Below, one piece after another: positions 49,791-62,300 of a DNA stretch of 64,000 nucleotides. Every line of letters begins with the position of its first letter. Positions within the stretch are counted from its first letter, which is position 1. The notes beneath the pieces were generated by a model. The model was not told where the DNA came from and did not search any database. It worked only from the letters and a program-made list of their open reading frames with translations. A program made the position numbers and the translations under genes. Source of the DNA: Sipunculus nudus (lineage: Eukaryota > Annelida > Sipuncula > Golfingiida > Sipunculidae); NCBI GenBank assembly GCA_026874595.1, contig CM049316.1, forward strand, positions 22,283,839 through 22,347,838, given 5' to 3'.

Positions 49791-50420
49791 AAACATGAGA
49801 CAGGGAAAAAGCTATGGCCGCTTCTTACATCACTATGACCCCACAATACCAACTTTCATATCTAATATAAATCGCCTAATCTGTTTCTTAGTTGCCTCCC
49901 TGAAAATGATAAGCACTGCGACAAGCCCCTGAGGCTGTGGGTTTAGATAAACATTGACTTTTGTGGGTGTCAACGCTTTGATTGAAAGTGCTAAACTTCC
50001 CCCAGAGACGAAGAAAATGCTAATGAAAGTTGACTGTGAACAATAACTGTAAGAGGACCCGTAAATGGTGGAGCCCTCGGGACTTTTAATCAAAGCTTTT
50101 ATTAGACAAGTTGGCTCGGGTTGCACAAGTGTCGTTCTCGCCGCGGTATCTGCTAATCCCGAGAGAATACCCCCGCGATAGCATCACTATAAAGCTACTC
50201 TCAGGAAATTTTGTCTCTGGGTGTGATTGAAACATATTTTGATGGGCGGCTAGATTGGATGGTGATCTGTTCACTTTCACCTGGCTTGCTGTTTAACACT
50301 GGGATCGCCAGAGATTGGCCTGGACAGCAGAGATCATGTCTTTTTGCGCACAATAATTGGCCATTTGAAGTTCGTCAGGGTTGTCCCATGGCCCTGAAAT
50401 TTAATGAACATGCTACGTCC
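49791..50420. other. Unique island
   Basis: Non-repetitive. It holds an AATCAAAGC (TCF/LEF-like) motif near 50088 and a GAACAATAAC (SOX-like) motif near 50037. Frames here are not coding-like. Confidence 0.3.
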
Positions 50421-50806
50421 GTTATACATATTTCATATTTTTTTCTCCTTATTTTTCCATATCTTCGATATTTTATTTTAAAAATACTCAAATGCATTTT
50501 GGTCTCTATAGCCAAATATCAATATCGATCATAATAACATGTAACTAACTGATTTCAAATTTTTATGTTTTTTTTTCTGTAATGATAGTGTTTTTTACCC
50601 ACGATTGTTGAAGAAAAACGTCAACCACTTGAAAAGCAGAATACTTGTTTACGTCATGTATAGATGAAGATTATATCGGAAATAATGAATGTATAAGGAA
50701 TAAAATCAGAACGGGAAGGATTATCATACATGCATGGAGTCTTTTTTAACTTAACTGCTTAGTGCCAGGTTCTTCAGCTGAATCTAACTTCGAGCTATAA
50801 CAAAAC

Positions 50807-50810
<4 letters not shown>

Positions 50811-50861
<51 letters not shown>

Positions 50862-50883
50862 TATATATATATATATGCGCCCC

Positions 50884-50937
<54 letters not shown>

Positions 50938-51005
50938 AGAAGAGAGAGAGACGGGGGGGGGGGGGAGGGAGAGAGAGAGAAAAAGAAAGAGAGAGACAGG
51001 CAGAC
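50811..51005. repeat. (TA)n(GA)n(G)n compound simple repeat
   Basis: TA blocks to about 50900, then GA and G runs, including 13 G at 50953-50965, then GACAGA-like units. Confidence 0.92.
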
Positions 51006-51567
51006 AGACAGAGAAAGAGCTCTTTGATTCTTTGATTAAAAAAGCTGTCTATCGTTTTTATATCCTTTATATAGTTATATGATATTTTAATTAAATTTTG
51101 TATGTAAATTCTTTCATTAAACAGCAGCCATAAGTTATACACATGCAGTTTACACCATATACGGCCTGGGAGGATTTTTAAACATCAGGCATATTGATTA
51201 TTTTCAGCTGAATTATTATTCCTAAAAAAGACAACAGTCCAGCATGATCCATACTGCATGAAGCAGGCGAGAGCTGCTCATCCGGGTATATATATCTGGC
51301 TCTTTGATGGAAAACCCGAGGGGTCTGGAAGAGAAAAAAAAATTATGGTTGTAAACACTCCTTTTCCCGATTGGACATGTTCATACTAACATACATTCAT
51401 GCATATAATTATATACACAATATATATGCAAATTTTTAATAGTTAAACTTTTAAATAGTTCACAGAGATTGCGCATAATGGCGAACCCGTCGGGGATGCC
51501 TAAAAAAACCCTTGCAGATCATATTTTCTACCTGTGACCATGCAGAGGTGCAACCGCTCCTGCTCCC

Positions 51568-51570
<3 letters not shown>

Positions 51571-51627
<57 letters not shown>
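51571..51627. repeat. (TA)n microsatellite
   Basis: About 57 bases of alternating AT. Confidence 0.97.
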
Positions 51628-51628
<1 letters not shown>

Positions 51629-51689
51629 GTGATACACATAATAGCGGTCCGAACTGTCTTGCTAGTGAACTTGCATGCCTTTCTTGCTA

Positions 51690-51960
51690 CACTGTAATAA
51701 CAAAGGGTATTTTTGAAAGGTTGGAAAAGGTTTTTTTCAAGTGCCCAAATAGGAATACCCTTGATAGGTATTCTGAAAAACCCTTCTGGAAAAACCCTTT
51801 TAAAGGTATTATACTGAATAGGTTTATGGATATGGTATTTAAGAATGCCGAATTAAAGGTATTGCTGAATAGATTTAGTGGATATGGTATTTTAGAATAT
51901 CTACACAAGATCTGTAGAGACCCCATTTAAGGGTATATTATTAAAATTAAAAGGGGAAAA
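51690..51960. repeat. AAGGGTATT-rich repeat with internal duplication
   Basis: Begins near CACTGTAATAACAAAGGG. The phrase AAAGGTATT..CTGAATAG(G/A)TTTA, then GGATATGGTATTT, occurs twice (about 51803 and 51856). It resembles an old non-autonomous element, but I cannot pair its ends. Confidence 0.4.
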
Positions 51961-52706
51961 CCCTGGCTGGATTAATGGAAACTCTGTTCTGGAGATTGCA
52001 TGTGTGCAGGGGTCCAGTTAATTTGTTAAAATCATTTCACACAACATACCTACTTATGATGAATTCTGTCAACACATAAATAACAAAGACACGTTTTAAG
52101 TAAACTGTCTTTAATTAAATTTATATTAAAAGTTGATTACTTTCCAAATAAGAATAAAGTACATATTTTTTTGCTACGCATCTTAATAATGTTCAAAGAT
52201 CATAAACTATAGTCAAAAATAGTCAATATGAAATTATATCTGTGGTTGTTCTCAGAAACCAAATTCAAAGTCCACGGTTTTGAAATTAAAGAAATAGCAT
52301 ATGGAACCAACTTTTTATGTATGGGTATACCGCTTATATATGATATTTAAAGTGTCATTTTTTACTGAGAGTTCCTCTGGTGAAACTATTCAATTAAATT
52401 TTATAAATACCCTATATTATGATATTAAAATGTAAATTGGCTACTTACGAAGCATCTGATATGAAAAAAATGTATTGAACAAGCAAATGACACTGTTTGT
52501 AAATGAAAAATGTGCATACATTGATTTATCCATTTAGATGTTAAAATACGCATGACAACGTGATATATGGATCAGGACTGCACTGGAACAAATCAAGCAT
52601 GAGAGACCTCTTCGATCATTAAAAATATATTACTCATATATCCATCCATCTATATAATGTATTATTTACAAAGAATGTCAAGAATGTCTTATCCGTTTAC
52701 TCTTAC
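51961..52706. other. AT-rich intergenic or intronic sequence
   Basis: Nothing identified apart from lying in the possible last intron of the transcript above. Confidence 0.35.
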
Positions 52707-53612
52707 CTCTGTCGTGAAAGGCAATAACAATGGTGTAAGGATCTTTGTTACATGGTACAACACAACTGTTCAGTTACACAAGCAGTTCCTCTACATTTTA
52801 TTTGTAAGATAGTTTTTTTTTCACACTAACTTTAATTTCGTAGCCCAGGACATGACACTCTTTGGCACCTGGACTTCGAGTCCCATGACTACTTTTTTTC
52901 AATTAAAGTAGACATGTCTTGGAGAACCAGGCCTCCATCGCACAACTAAATTTTTTGGACGAGTTCACTCAGGATGTCCATCCCATCAAGCCTGACCTGG
53001 AACTTGTTACCCCTCCTGTATGGTTACAGGTCGATGTAGAGTGGCAGCCTGAAACAAAGATGAAAAATAAATCACCAGTATTCTTTTTAATGACCCTTAA
53101 TTGTTGAATATAATAATAATTCCAGGTCTTATAACCTTGCTGAAAATAGTATTTGTATCGTTTTATTGAATACGTAAATAAGTGACGCTGATTTAATGTT
53201 ATTTTTCTATAATCTTACCATAGTAATATTACTTTCAGTATGAATGTTTTCCGGTTTACTTAAAAACTTCATACATCATACATGGTTACTTTCTTGAACT
53301 ATATGTTTTGTACAAGTTGAAATTACATGTGCTTTATCAACTGAACTTTTATTACTTGAACTTACCTCATGTATCTACACAACAAGAGCCCTTTCATTCT
53401 CCCTGAAAAGGACGTGTAGCAGTTGGTAAGCTAATTCCAGCACGTCATCCGTTAACAAAATAAAAAAAGCAGGACACAATGGATCTGAATTGCACTGACA
53501 CTTCATTAACCTAACCATAAACATTCGGTTCAAATGAATACTATCTCCCACTGCTTGTCGAGACAATCTGTCTATAGGATAACATTTTTATAATGTATCT
53601 GTATCAACAATG

Positions 53613-55585
53613 TATGTACTTAATATAAACTATGGCACTAAAACTAAACATGTTCCTCAATAATGTCAAAAATAAAAATAATCTAAAATGGTATGAATGA
53701 TATAAAATGATGTCTAAATACTTAAGTTTATGTGAATGCGGTGGGCCTCATACACGACGAAGTATATGTGCCTCATCCTTATCTCACAATGAGAAATGAC
53801 AGGATCTGTACTTGTTTTGCTTGCTTTATACTTGATTCAGATTATTGTCCAGCGTGTCTTTTGGTAATTAATATAAAGGACGGATCAGTGTATGACCATG
53901 CTCCTTTCAACAGTTAATGTGGTACGCCTCACACATGACAAAGTGTATGTGCCTCATCCTTCACTCACTAATCGAAAAGGATATGATCTTTACTTGTTTT
54001 GCTTGTTTTATTCTTGATTCAAATTATTGTGTAGTGTCTCTTTTAGTCATTAATATAAAGGACGGAACAGATTAGGACCATGCTCCATTCAACAGTGAAT
54101 GTGGTGGGCCTCACACACGACGTAGCATATGTGCTTCATCCTTCACTGAATATACGAAAGGGACATGGTCTTTACTTGTTTTGTTTGTTTTATACTTGAT
54201 TCAAATTATTGCCAAGTGTGTCTTTTGGTTATTAATATAAAGGATTGATTTCTTTATGACCATGCTTCATTCAACGGTGAATGTGGTAGGCCTCACACAC
54301 CACGAAGTACATATGAGCCTCATCCTATACTCACTAATCGAAAAGGACATGATCTGTATTTGTTTTGTATTTGTTTCCAATTGTTGCCCAATTGTTTATG
54401 TACTTAATATAAACTATGGCACTAAAACTAAACATGTTCCTCAATAATGTCAAAAATAAAAATAATCTAAAATGGTATGAATGATATAAAATGATGTCTA
54501 AATACTTAAGTTTATGTGAATGCGGTGGGCCTCATACACGACGAAGTATATGTGCCTCATCCTTATCTCACAATGAGAAATGACAGGATCTGTACTTGTT
54601 TTGCTTGCTTTATACTTGATTCAGATTATTGTCCAGCGTGTCTTTTGGTAATTAATATAAAGGACGGATCAGTGTATGACCATGCTCCTTTCAACAGTTA
54701 ATGTGGTACGCCTCACACATGACAAAGTGTATGTGCCTCATCCTTCACTCACTAATCGAAAAGGATATGATCTTTACTTGTTTTGCTTGTTTTATTCTTG
54801 ATTCAAATTATTGTGTAGTGTCTCTTTTAGTCATTAATATAAAGGACGGAACAGATTAGGACCATGCTCCATTCAACAGTGAATGTGGTGGACCTCACAC
54901 ACGACGTAGCATATGTGCTTCATCCTTCACTAAATATACGAAAGGGACATGGTCTTTACTTGTTTTGTTTGTTTTATACTTGATTCAAATTATTGCCAAG
55001 TGTGTCTTTTGGTTATTAATATAAAGGATTGATTTCTTTATGACCATGCTTCATTCAACGGTGAATGTGGTAGGCCTCACACACCACGAAGTACATATGA
55101 GCCTCATCCTATACTCACTAATCGAAAAGGACATGATCTGTATTTGTTTTGTATTTGTTTCCAATTGTTGCCCAATTGTTTATGTACTTAATATAAACTA
55201 TGGCACTAAAACTAAACATGTTCCTCAATAATGTCAAAAATAAAAATAATCTAAAATAGTATGAATGATATAAAATGATGTCTAAATATTTAAGTTTATG
55301 TGAATGCGGTGGGCCTCAAACACGACGAAGTATATGTGCCTCGGCCTTCACTCACTAATTGTATTTACATTATCTGTACTTGTTTTGCTTGTTTTATACT
55401 TGATTAAAACTGATTGTCTAGTGTCTCTTTTAGTCATTAATATAATCACGGGTCAGTTTATGTCCATGCTCCATTCAACAGTGAATGTGGTGGTTCTCAC
55501 ACACGACGAAGTATATGTGCCTTATCCCTCACTCACTTTACGAAAGGGACATAATCTGTACTTGTTTTGCTTTTTTTATACCTGT
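53613..55585 (+). repeat. Satellite-like array, 784-bp higher-order repeat of about 182-bp monomers
   Basis: Monomers begin (GTGAATG)(C/T)GGTGGGCCTCA near 53732, 53913, 54095, 54277, 54516, 54697, 54879, 55061, 55300 and 55481. Each contains CACACGACGAAGTATATGTG-like and TACTTGTTTTGCTTG phrases. Every fourth monomer is cut short and followed by an unrelated linker of about 119 bases (from 53613, 54397 and 55181). This gives an exact 784-bp period, with two full units and a partial third. Units are nearly identical to each other, while monomers within a unit differ. Repeated 61-63-codon frames are by-products. Confidence 0.93.
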
Positions 55586-55994
55586 AGGTGACGGCTAGAT
55601 TGACTGAGGGGCGTCATTATAGGGGCGGGGGAATGGTTGGTATATATCCCAAACGTTTTAGGGGGGATAGGGGTTTATATCTCCCACATATATACATATG
55701 TGTGTGTGCTTGTTTGTGTGTCTGACGGGAATGGTAGGGGACGGATTATGGTGATGGCTATATTGATTTCCCTCAGGGGCGTCAATAAGGGGGAGGGTGG
55801 TATATATCCCCCCCCAACGTTTTAGGTTGGATTGGGGGTATATATATATGCGTGTTTGTGTGTGTGACGGGAAGGGATTGGGCGGGAGTATTTAAGGTGA
55901 CGGCTATATTGACTTCCCTTAGGGGTCTCATTTTAGGGGGCGTGGGAATGGTTGGTATATATCCCCCCCACTATTAAATGGGATTAAAGGTATA

Positions 55995-56984
55995 CAGTGG
56001 AACCCCACAATTACGACCACCCTGGGGACTGAGCAAAGTGGTCGTAATTTGGGGGTGGTCGTATTTGTGAAACTTCGCATATAACACGCTGATATTTAAT
56101 GTGTATCAGAGTTTATCTATTGCATATCTTTAATGTGAATTATAACAAAATATTTTACTTAGCGGAGGCGCCTTATTATGAATTTTTTTTGTGTGTAGCT
56201 GAACATATTTATTCATGATAAAAATTAATATACATGTACACATACTGAATGCATATTGAACATAATACAAATTAAAACATGCAATTTAAATGCAAACTTA
56301 ACCAGTAGAGAAATAAACTGACAACGATCTATCAGAAAAGGCAAGTTAATGTGAGGGATTTTCCCCCCATGCAAGCTTTATTTATACATTTTACTGACTG
56401 CTCAATACTCAGTGTCAGTAAGGTATGAACACATTTGGGATTAACTAGGTCGTTAATTTTACCAATGAGGATCGAACAATATGTGATGAGTTGAAATATT
56501 AAGCCCGCAACCCCACACTTAGGGTAGCTGTAATACAGGTGATCACTGAGGGGCAATTAGCAACTGACCCCAGGTCAGACCGGCTCATTAAGTAATCAGG
56601 CCGATGGTTACCCTTTTTGATCTATAACCTACACCTCAACGAGTCTCAGCGAAGACACCGAGTCGGGAAGATATGCGGGACCACATTAACGCTCGGGTTA
56701 AGAAACCTTGTTACCCGCTTTGATCTTTCGTTAAGGCGCCTGTGACAAGACGCAGCCATTGACTCGTGACAAATGTTGTTTCAGTACTTCTCGGCGGTGG
56801 TCGCATTAGCGGGGTCGCATTAGCGCTGGGGCCAGGAAATCTGGTCGTAATTCTGAATTCAGGGGTGGTCGTAATTGTGAGTCATTTTTTAACATAAATA
56901 AACTTAAAAAAATTCGGGACCAAGCAAAATGGTCGTAATTGTGGGGTGGTCGCAATTGTGGGGTGGTCGCAAGGCGGGGTTCCA

Positions 56985-56987
<3 letters not shown>
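55995..56987. mobile_element. Complete MITE, 993 bp, TA target duplication
   Basis: Left terminus CAGTGGAACCCCACAATTAC and right terminus, read inwards, CAGTGGAACCCCGCCTTGCG, both leading into GACCACCCC. TA flanks each side. The interrupted tandem unit on both sides supports the boundaries. Inside the right end the phrase GGTCG(T/C)AATTGTGGGGT is iterated. No transposase is encoded. TA target and CAGT ends suggest a Tc1/mariner or pogo-type source, by inference. The same family has a right end at 671. Confidence 0.88.

Positions 56988-57031
<44 letters not shown>
56988..57031. repeat. (TA)n microsatellite at the MITE border
   Basis: The element's right-hand TA duplication runs into about 44 bases of TA that belong to the host tandem unit. 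Confidence 0.9.
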
Positions 57032-57035
<4 letters not shown>

Positions 57036-57080
57036 CCACCCAATGTTTGTGTGTGTGACGGGTAAGGTGGGGGCGGGAGT

Positions 57081-57475
57081 ATGTACGCGAGAGTTTCAAT
57101 TCGCGATATTCGTGAAAGGGATATCATAGTAAAGAGAAAACCCTGCGAGTAAGAGGTTCCATTGTTGAAGGCACGTTGAAAGGTAAAAGACTGATATTAT
57201 GAATACTAGTAATAAAACTTTTTTGGATATATTCAAAGATTGCTGTTATAATTGATATCAGATCTTTCTAATTATCTGTCATTAACGGTAAATAATTTCG
57301 TTCCCTTGGATCCCGTGCAATATTTTAGATTTTGCGTCCATAATATTTGATTTAATTAATTTAGATAAAAATAGTTATACTTCGTGTTATTTTTTTGTAT
57401 GTTGGGATTGCGAAACACTGAAAAAAAATAAAAATGCGAAATTTTAACCTCGCGAATATGAAGCCAGCCACAGTT
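57081..57475 (+). repeat. CGCGAA-family dispersed repeat, second long copy
   Basis: Matches the order of the 8775-9235 copy: TTCCATTGTTGAAGGCA, GACTGATATTATGAATA, ATCAGATCTTTCTAATTATC, then the end module with GATTGCGAAACACTG and CCTCGCGAATATGAAGCC. It lacks the (TA)n block in its middle. Confidence 0.7.
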
Positions 57476-57639
57476 TATCTCATGATCTTATATTCATGAT
57501 AGTTTTGCATTGTGTTGACATATTTTTTTAAGTCAAATATTAAAAAATAACTCATGAAATAGAATTAATAATAACCGTTTATTTGTTAATACTCTGTCAC
57601 ACGTTTATATACAGAAGCCGTAAATAATATAGCTGCAAC

Positions 57640-58860
57640 TCTGAGGCGGTGAACTTTCCTTCTCAGGAAAGATAAGTTGGATAAGACAAAGTTTAAGGAT
57701 TCGTAAGTATAGAGCACAAGTGAAAAGTGAACGCCTTGAAATGTACTGTAGCTGCATAGGAGGAATGCATGGGTGGATTCCTGTTTACCGTTACCCTCCT
57801 GATGTTCAGTAAAGCATCTCTGTACCTTCCGAGGTTAGATGCCTGTGTTTGGATTTTCTACTAAATATAAAACAAACCAGGTAGCCCTTCTCGCAACAGG
57901 AATTCTAATCTTTAGTTGAGAAGATTTCGAGCATACTTTCATGCAAAGGTCTCCTCCAGTGGTATCCCTTTAACATGATATTTCCCTTTCTGTTATACTT
58001 ATTTAAAACCCTTTGGTATTCAGTAAAGCATCCGCATGTTTATCTTCCGAGAGCTGATACCTTATATGAAATATGGACTAAATATAACCAACAACAGATA
58101 GAGTTTCACGTAACAGGATGTCTTATGTCAGCTTGAAAAAAATACTCCCCTCCTCGCATCTGAGGGACAACAAAGCAGATGACAAGCCCAGGTACCCAAC
58201 TGCCTAAACTCTAGAAATGAGCTTATTGGACGAGTTTTGCTTTTACTAAGGTTCGTGTTTCTGCCGTGAACGATAATGCAAACATCTTTTAATCAAACCT
58301 TTAACCTGTGACATACAAGTCACACTACAAATCACTAATCCAGTAATCCAAGCTACACTAGCGAGGCAAGTGTAGCTTGTGAGTGCCCAATACATTTATA
58401 TCTTCCCCGCGAATTAACGTTTAATCTCCAGAACGCAGAAAATATCCCGTGAGTCAAACATAGGAACGTGGCTGAGGTATTTAGCAACAATGCAAACTTT
58501 CTAAATCTTTCTGGCTTCGCCAAATGTTGCGGGTGTAAATACAAAGAGAGCCGAAGGTAGACTCGAGCCTGTTACCCGTGACAGACCAGGTTTAACCACA
58601 TCCCCGAGAAACAGTGTCAGTGGCAAGGTAACTATATGTAGGATATATTAATCATTGTAATGTATACATTTATATGGAGAGTACTCATTTCTCCTTGCAT
58701 CTGAGTGCCTATAAAGCAAATAACCAGCCTGGCAGACCAACTGCAAAACATGCTAAGGCTGCCCTTAGTTACTCAAACCCAAGCACTTCCGAAACGATGA
58801 ATGTCCTCCATGTCTGTCCTGTATTCAATTTACGGGTCTCGGTTGTAGCAGCAAGGTAAA
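57640..58860. repeat. Degenerate tandem duplication, spacing about 541 bp
   Basis: The phrase CTCCTCGCATCTGAG..CAAAGCA at about 58150 recurs as CTCCTTGCATCTGAG..AAAGCA at 58691. The phrase TTCAGTAAAGCATC, followed by a TTCCGAG word, occurs at 57807 and 58019. Divergence is high. No coding frame seen. Confidence 0.45.
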
Positions 58861-58904
58861 TACCTGACTAACTGAGGGCTCTCTTGTTAATCTTTGATTT
58901 GGGA

Positions 58905-59300
58905 TACGCAGTTCTTGGTGATGATTCTGGGGTCATGGATCTTAACCAGGGATTTTTAGGCAACTAGATGGATCTCGACCACGTGGGTTTTAGACAACCC
59001 GTTGTGGTTGATGGGCCCCGAATAAAGGACCTAAGGTGCCCCTTGTTAATAATAAACTTGGATTACGGAACTCAAATTGCTCCGATTAGGTGACAAGTAG
59101 TTGATCTAGAATTAAGAAGGTTGAAATGTGATCTTGTTGACTTGAGAAGACCCATTGTTAGTGACATGTTTCAGCGAGAGACCATTAGTCTCTCGGGTTT
59201 TAGATGACCGTTTGTTTTAGCGTTTGTTGGTGAAGGATCTTGAACAGAAACCCGTTAGTGGGAAGTCTTTTTGTGGCAATAGATCTCAATCTGGTCATTT
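58905..59300. repeat. Decayed edge of the 42-bp minisatellite
   Basis: GATGGATCT, GGTGATG and TTGGTG words recur, but spacing and sequence have drifted. The array becomes regular to the right. Confidence 0.55.
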
Positions 59301-62300
59301 GATGTATCTCTATCAGACCACCAGTCGTTGGTGATGGATCTCGACTTCAGTTCTACAGAACACCAGTTGTTGGTGATGGATCTCAACCTTAGAACTTCAA
59401 ACCGCCAGTTGTTGTTGATGGATCTTGACCTGAGGACTTCATACAACAAATTGTTGTTGATGGATATCCACCTGACGACTTCAAACCACCAGTTGTTGAT
59501 GTTAGATCTCAACCTTAGAACTTCAAACCACCAGTTGTTGTTGATGGATCTTAACCTGAGGACTTCATACCACCAGCAGCTGTTGGTGATATATAGATCT
59601 CGACCTGAGGACTTCAGACCAGCAGTTGTTGGTGATAGATCTCGACCTGAGGAATTCAGACGAGCAGTTGTTGGTGATAGATCTCGACCTGAGAACTTCA
59701 AACCAGCAGTTGTTTTTTATGGATCTTGACCTGAGGACTTTCAACTACCAGCTGTTGGTGATGGATCTTGACCTGAGGACTTTATACCACCAGTTACTTT
59801 TGATGGATCAAGACCTGAGGACTTAATACCACCAGTTGTCGTTGATGAATCTTGACTTGAGGTCTTAATACCACTAATTGTTGTTGATGGTTCTATACCT
59901 GGGGACTTCAAACCACCAGTTGTTGGTGATGGATCTCAACCTTAGAACTTCAAAACACCGGTTGTTGGTGATAGATCTTGCTCTGAGGACTTCAGTCCAT
60001 GAGTTGTTGGTGATAGATCTCGACCTGAGGACTTCAAACCAGCAGATGTTGTTGATAGATCCCGACCTGAGCTCTTCAAACTTACAGTTGCTATTGGTGG
60101 AGCTTAAACTGCGGACTTTCGACTACCAGTTTTTTTGGTGATGGATCCCTATCAGAGGAATTCAGGCATCCGATAGCTGGTGATAATCCTTTGCCTGAGG
60201 TCCTTATAAGACCGGTCGTTGGTGATGGATCTTGGCCCAAGGACTTCATACCACCAGTTGTTGTTGATGGATCTTAACCTGAGGACATGAGAATACCAGT
60301 ATTTGGTGATGGATCTCTATCTGAGGACTTCAGACCACCAGCTGATGTTGATGGATTTCGACCTAAGGACTTCAGACCACCAGCTGATGTTGATAGATCT
60401 CAACCTTAGAACTTCAAACCACCAGTTATTGTTGATGGATCTTGACCTGAGGACTTCATACCAGTAGCTGTTGGTGATAGATCTAGACCTGAGGACTTCA
60501 GACGAGCAGTTGTTGGTGATAGATCTCGACCTGAGTAATTCAGACGAGCAGTTGTTGGTGAACTTGACCTGAAGACTTAATACCACCAGTTGTTGGTGAT
60601 GGATCTTGACCTGAGGACTTTATACCACCAGTTACTTTTGATGGATCAAGACCTGAGGACTTAATACCACCAGTTGTCGTTGATGAATCTTGACTTGAGG
60701 TCTTCATACCACTAATTGTTGTTGATGGTTCTATACCTGGGGACTTCAATCCATCAGTTGTTGGTGATGGATCTCAACCGTAGAACTTCAAAACACCGGT
60801 TGTTGGTGATAGATCTTGCTCTGAGGACTTCAGTCCATGAGTTGTTGGTGATAGATCTCGACCTGAGGACTTCAAACCAGCAGATGTTGTTGATAGATCC
60901 CGACCTGAGCTCTTCAAACTTACAGTTGCTATTGGTGGAGCTTAAACTGCGGACTTTCGACTACCAGTTTTTTTGGTGATGGATCCCTATCAGAGGAATT
61001 CAGGCATCCGATAGCTGGTGATAATCCTTTGCCTGAGGTCCTTATAAGACCGGTCGTTGGTGATGGATCTTGGCCCAAGGACTTCATACCACCAGTTGTT
61101 GTTGATGGATCTTAACCTGAGGACATGAGAATACCAGTATTTGGTGATGGATCTCTATCTGAGGACTTCAGACCACCAGCTGATGTTGATGGATTTCGAC
61201 CTAAGGACTTCAGACCACCAGCTGATGTTGATAGATCTCAACCTTAGAACTTCAAACCACCAGTTATTGTTGATGGATCTTGACCTGAGGACTTCATACC
61301 AGTAGCTGTTGGTGATAGATCTAGACCTGAGGACTTCAGACGAGCAGTTGTTGGTGATAGATCTCGACCTGAGTAATTCAGACGAGCAGTTGTTGGTGAA
61401 CTTGACCTGAAGACTTAATACCACCAGTTGTTGGTGATGGATCTTGACCTGAGGACTTTATACCACCAGTTACTTTTGATGGATCAAGACCTGAGGACTT
61501 AATACCACCAGTTGTCGTTGATGAATCTTGACTTGAGGTCTTCATACCACTAATTGTTGTTGATGGTTCTATACCTGGGGACTTCAATCCATCAGTTGTT
61601 GGTGATGGATCTCAACCGTAGAACTTCAAAACACCGGTTGTTGGTGATAGATCTTGCTCTGAGGACTTCAGTCCATGAGTTGTTGGTGATAGATCTCGAC
61701 CTGAGGACTTCAAACCAGCAGATGTTGTTGATAGATCCCGACCTGAGCTCTTCAAACTTACAGTTGCTATTGGTGGAGCTTAAACTGCGGACTTTCGACT
61801 ACCAGTTTTTTTGGTGATGGATCCCTATCAGAGGAATTCAGGCATCCGATAGCTGGTGATAATCCTTTGCCTGAGGTCCTTATAAGACCGGTCGTTGGTG
61901 ATGGATCTTGGCCCAAGGACTTCATACCACCAGTTGTTGTTGATGGATCTTAACCTGAGGACATGAGAATACCAGTATTTGGTGATGGATCTCTATCTGA
62001 GGACTTCAGACCACCAGCTGATGTTGATGGATTTCGACCTAAGGACTTCAGACCACCAGCTGATGTTGATAGATCTCAACCTTAGAACTTCAAACCACCA
62101 GTTATTGTTGATGGATCTTGACCTGAGGACTTCATACCAGTAGCTGTTGGTGATAGATCTAGACCTGAGGACTTCAGACGAGCAGTTGTTGGTGATAGAT
62201 CTCGACCTGAGTAATTCAGACGAGCAGTTGTTGGTGAACTTGACCTGAAGACTTAATACCACCAGTTGTTGGTGATGGATCTTGACCTGAGGACTTTATA

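Larger units (their letters stand above)
51200..53580 (-). ncRNA. Possible spliced minus-strand transcript
   Basis: In order on the minus strand there is a donor (GAG then GTAAGT) at 53365, an acceptor (CATCTTTGTTTCAG) ending at 53049, a donor (AGAG then GTAAGA) at 52706 and a strong acceptor (TTTTTCTCTTCCAG) ending at 51325. This gives a 342-base middle exon (53048-52707). Parts look coding: a 63-codon frame at 53566-53375 (including LTDDVLELAYQLLHVLFREN), and NKDPYTIVIAFHDR just before the 52706 donor, which stays open into the next exon as DPSGFPSKSQIYIPG. Stops interrupt the middle exon in every frame, so a non-coding RNA or a decayed gene fits better than an intact protein gene. A plus-strand 62-codon frame overlaps at 52919-53107. 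Confidence 0.22.
55587..57080 (+). repeat. Tandem array of about 146-163-bp units, interrupted by a MITE
   Basis: Units start GGTGA(C/T)GGCTA(G/T)ATTGA at 55587, 55750 and 55896. They share GGTTGGTATATATCCC, AACGTTTTAGG and GTGTGTGACGGGAA phrases. The third unit is broken at 55994 by the element ending at 56987 and resumes with CCCCCACCCAATGTTTGTG and GTGTGACGGG. Confidence 0.88.

Noticed and set aside
53732-55231. Pairs of identical 61-63-codon frames 784 bp apart
   Set aside because: They are produced by the tandem duplication; other monomers of the array break the same frame.
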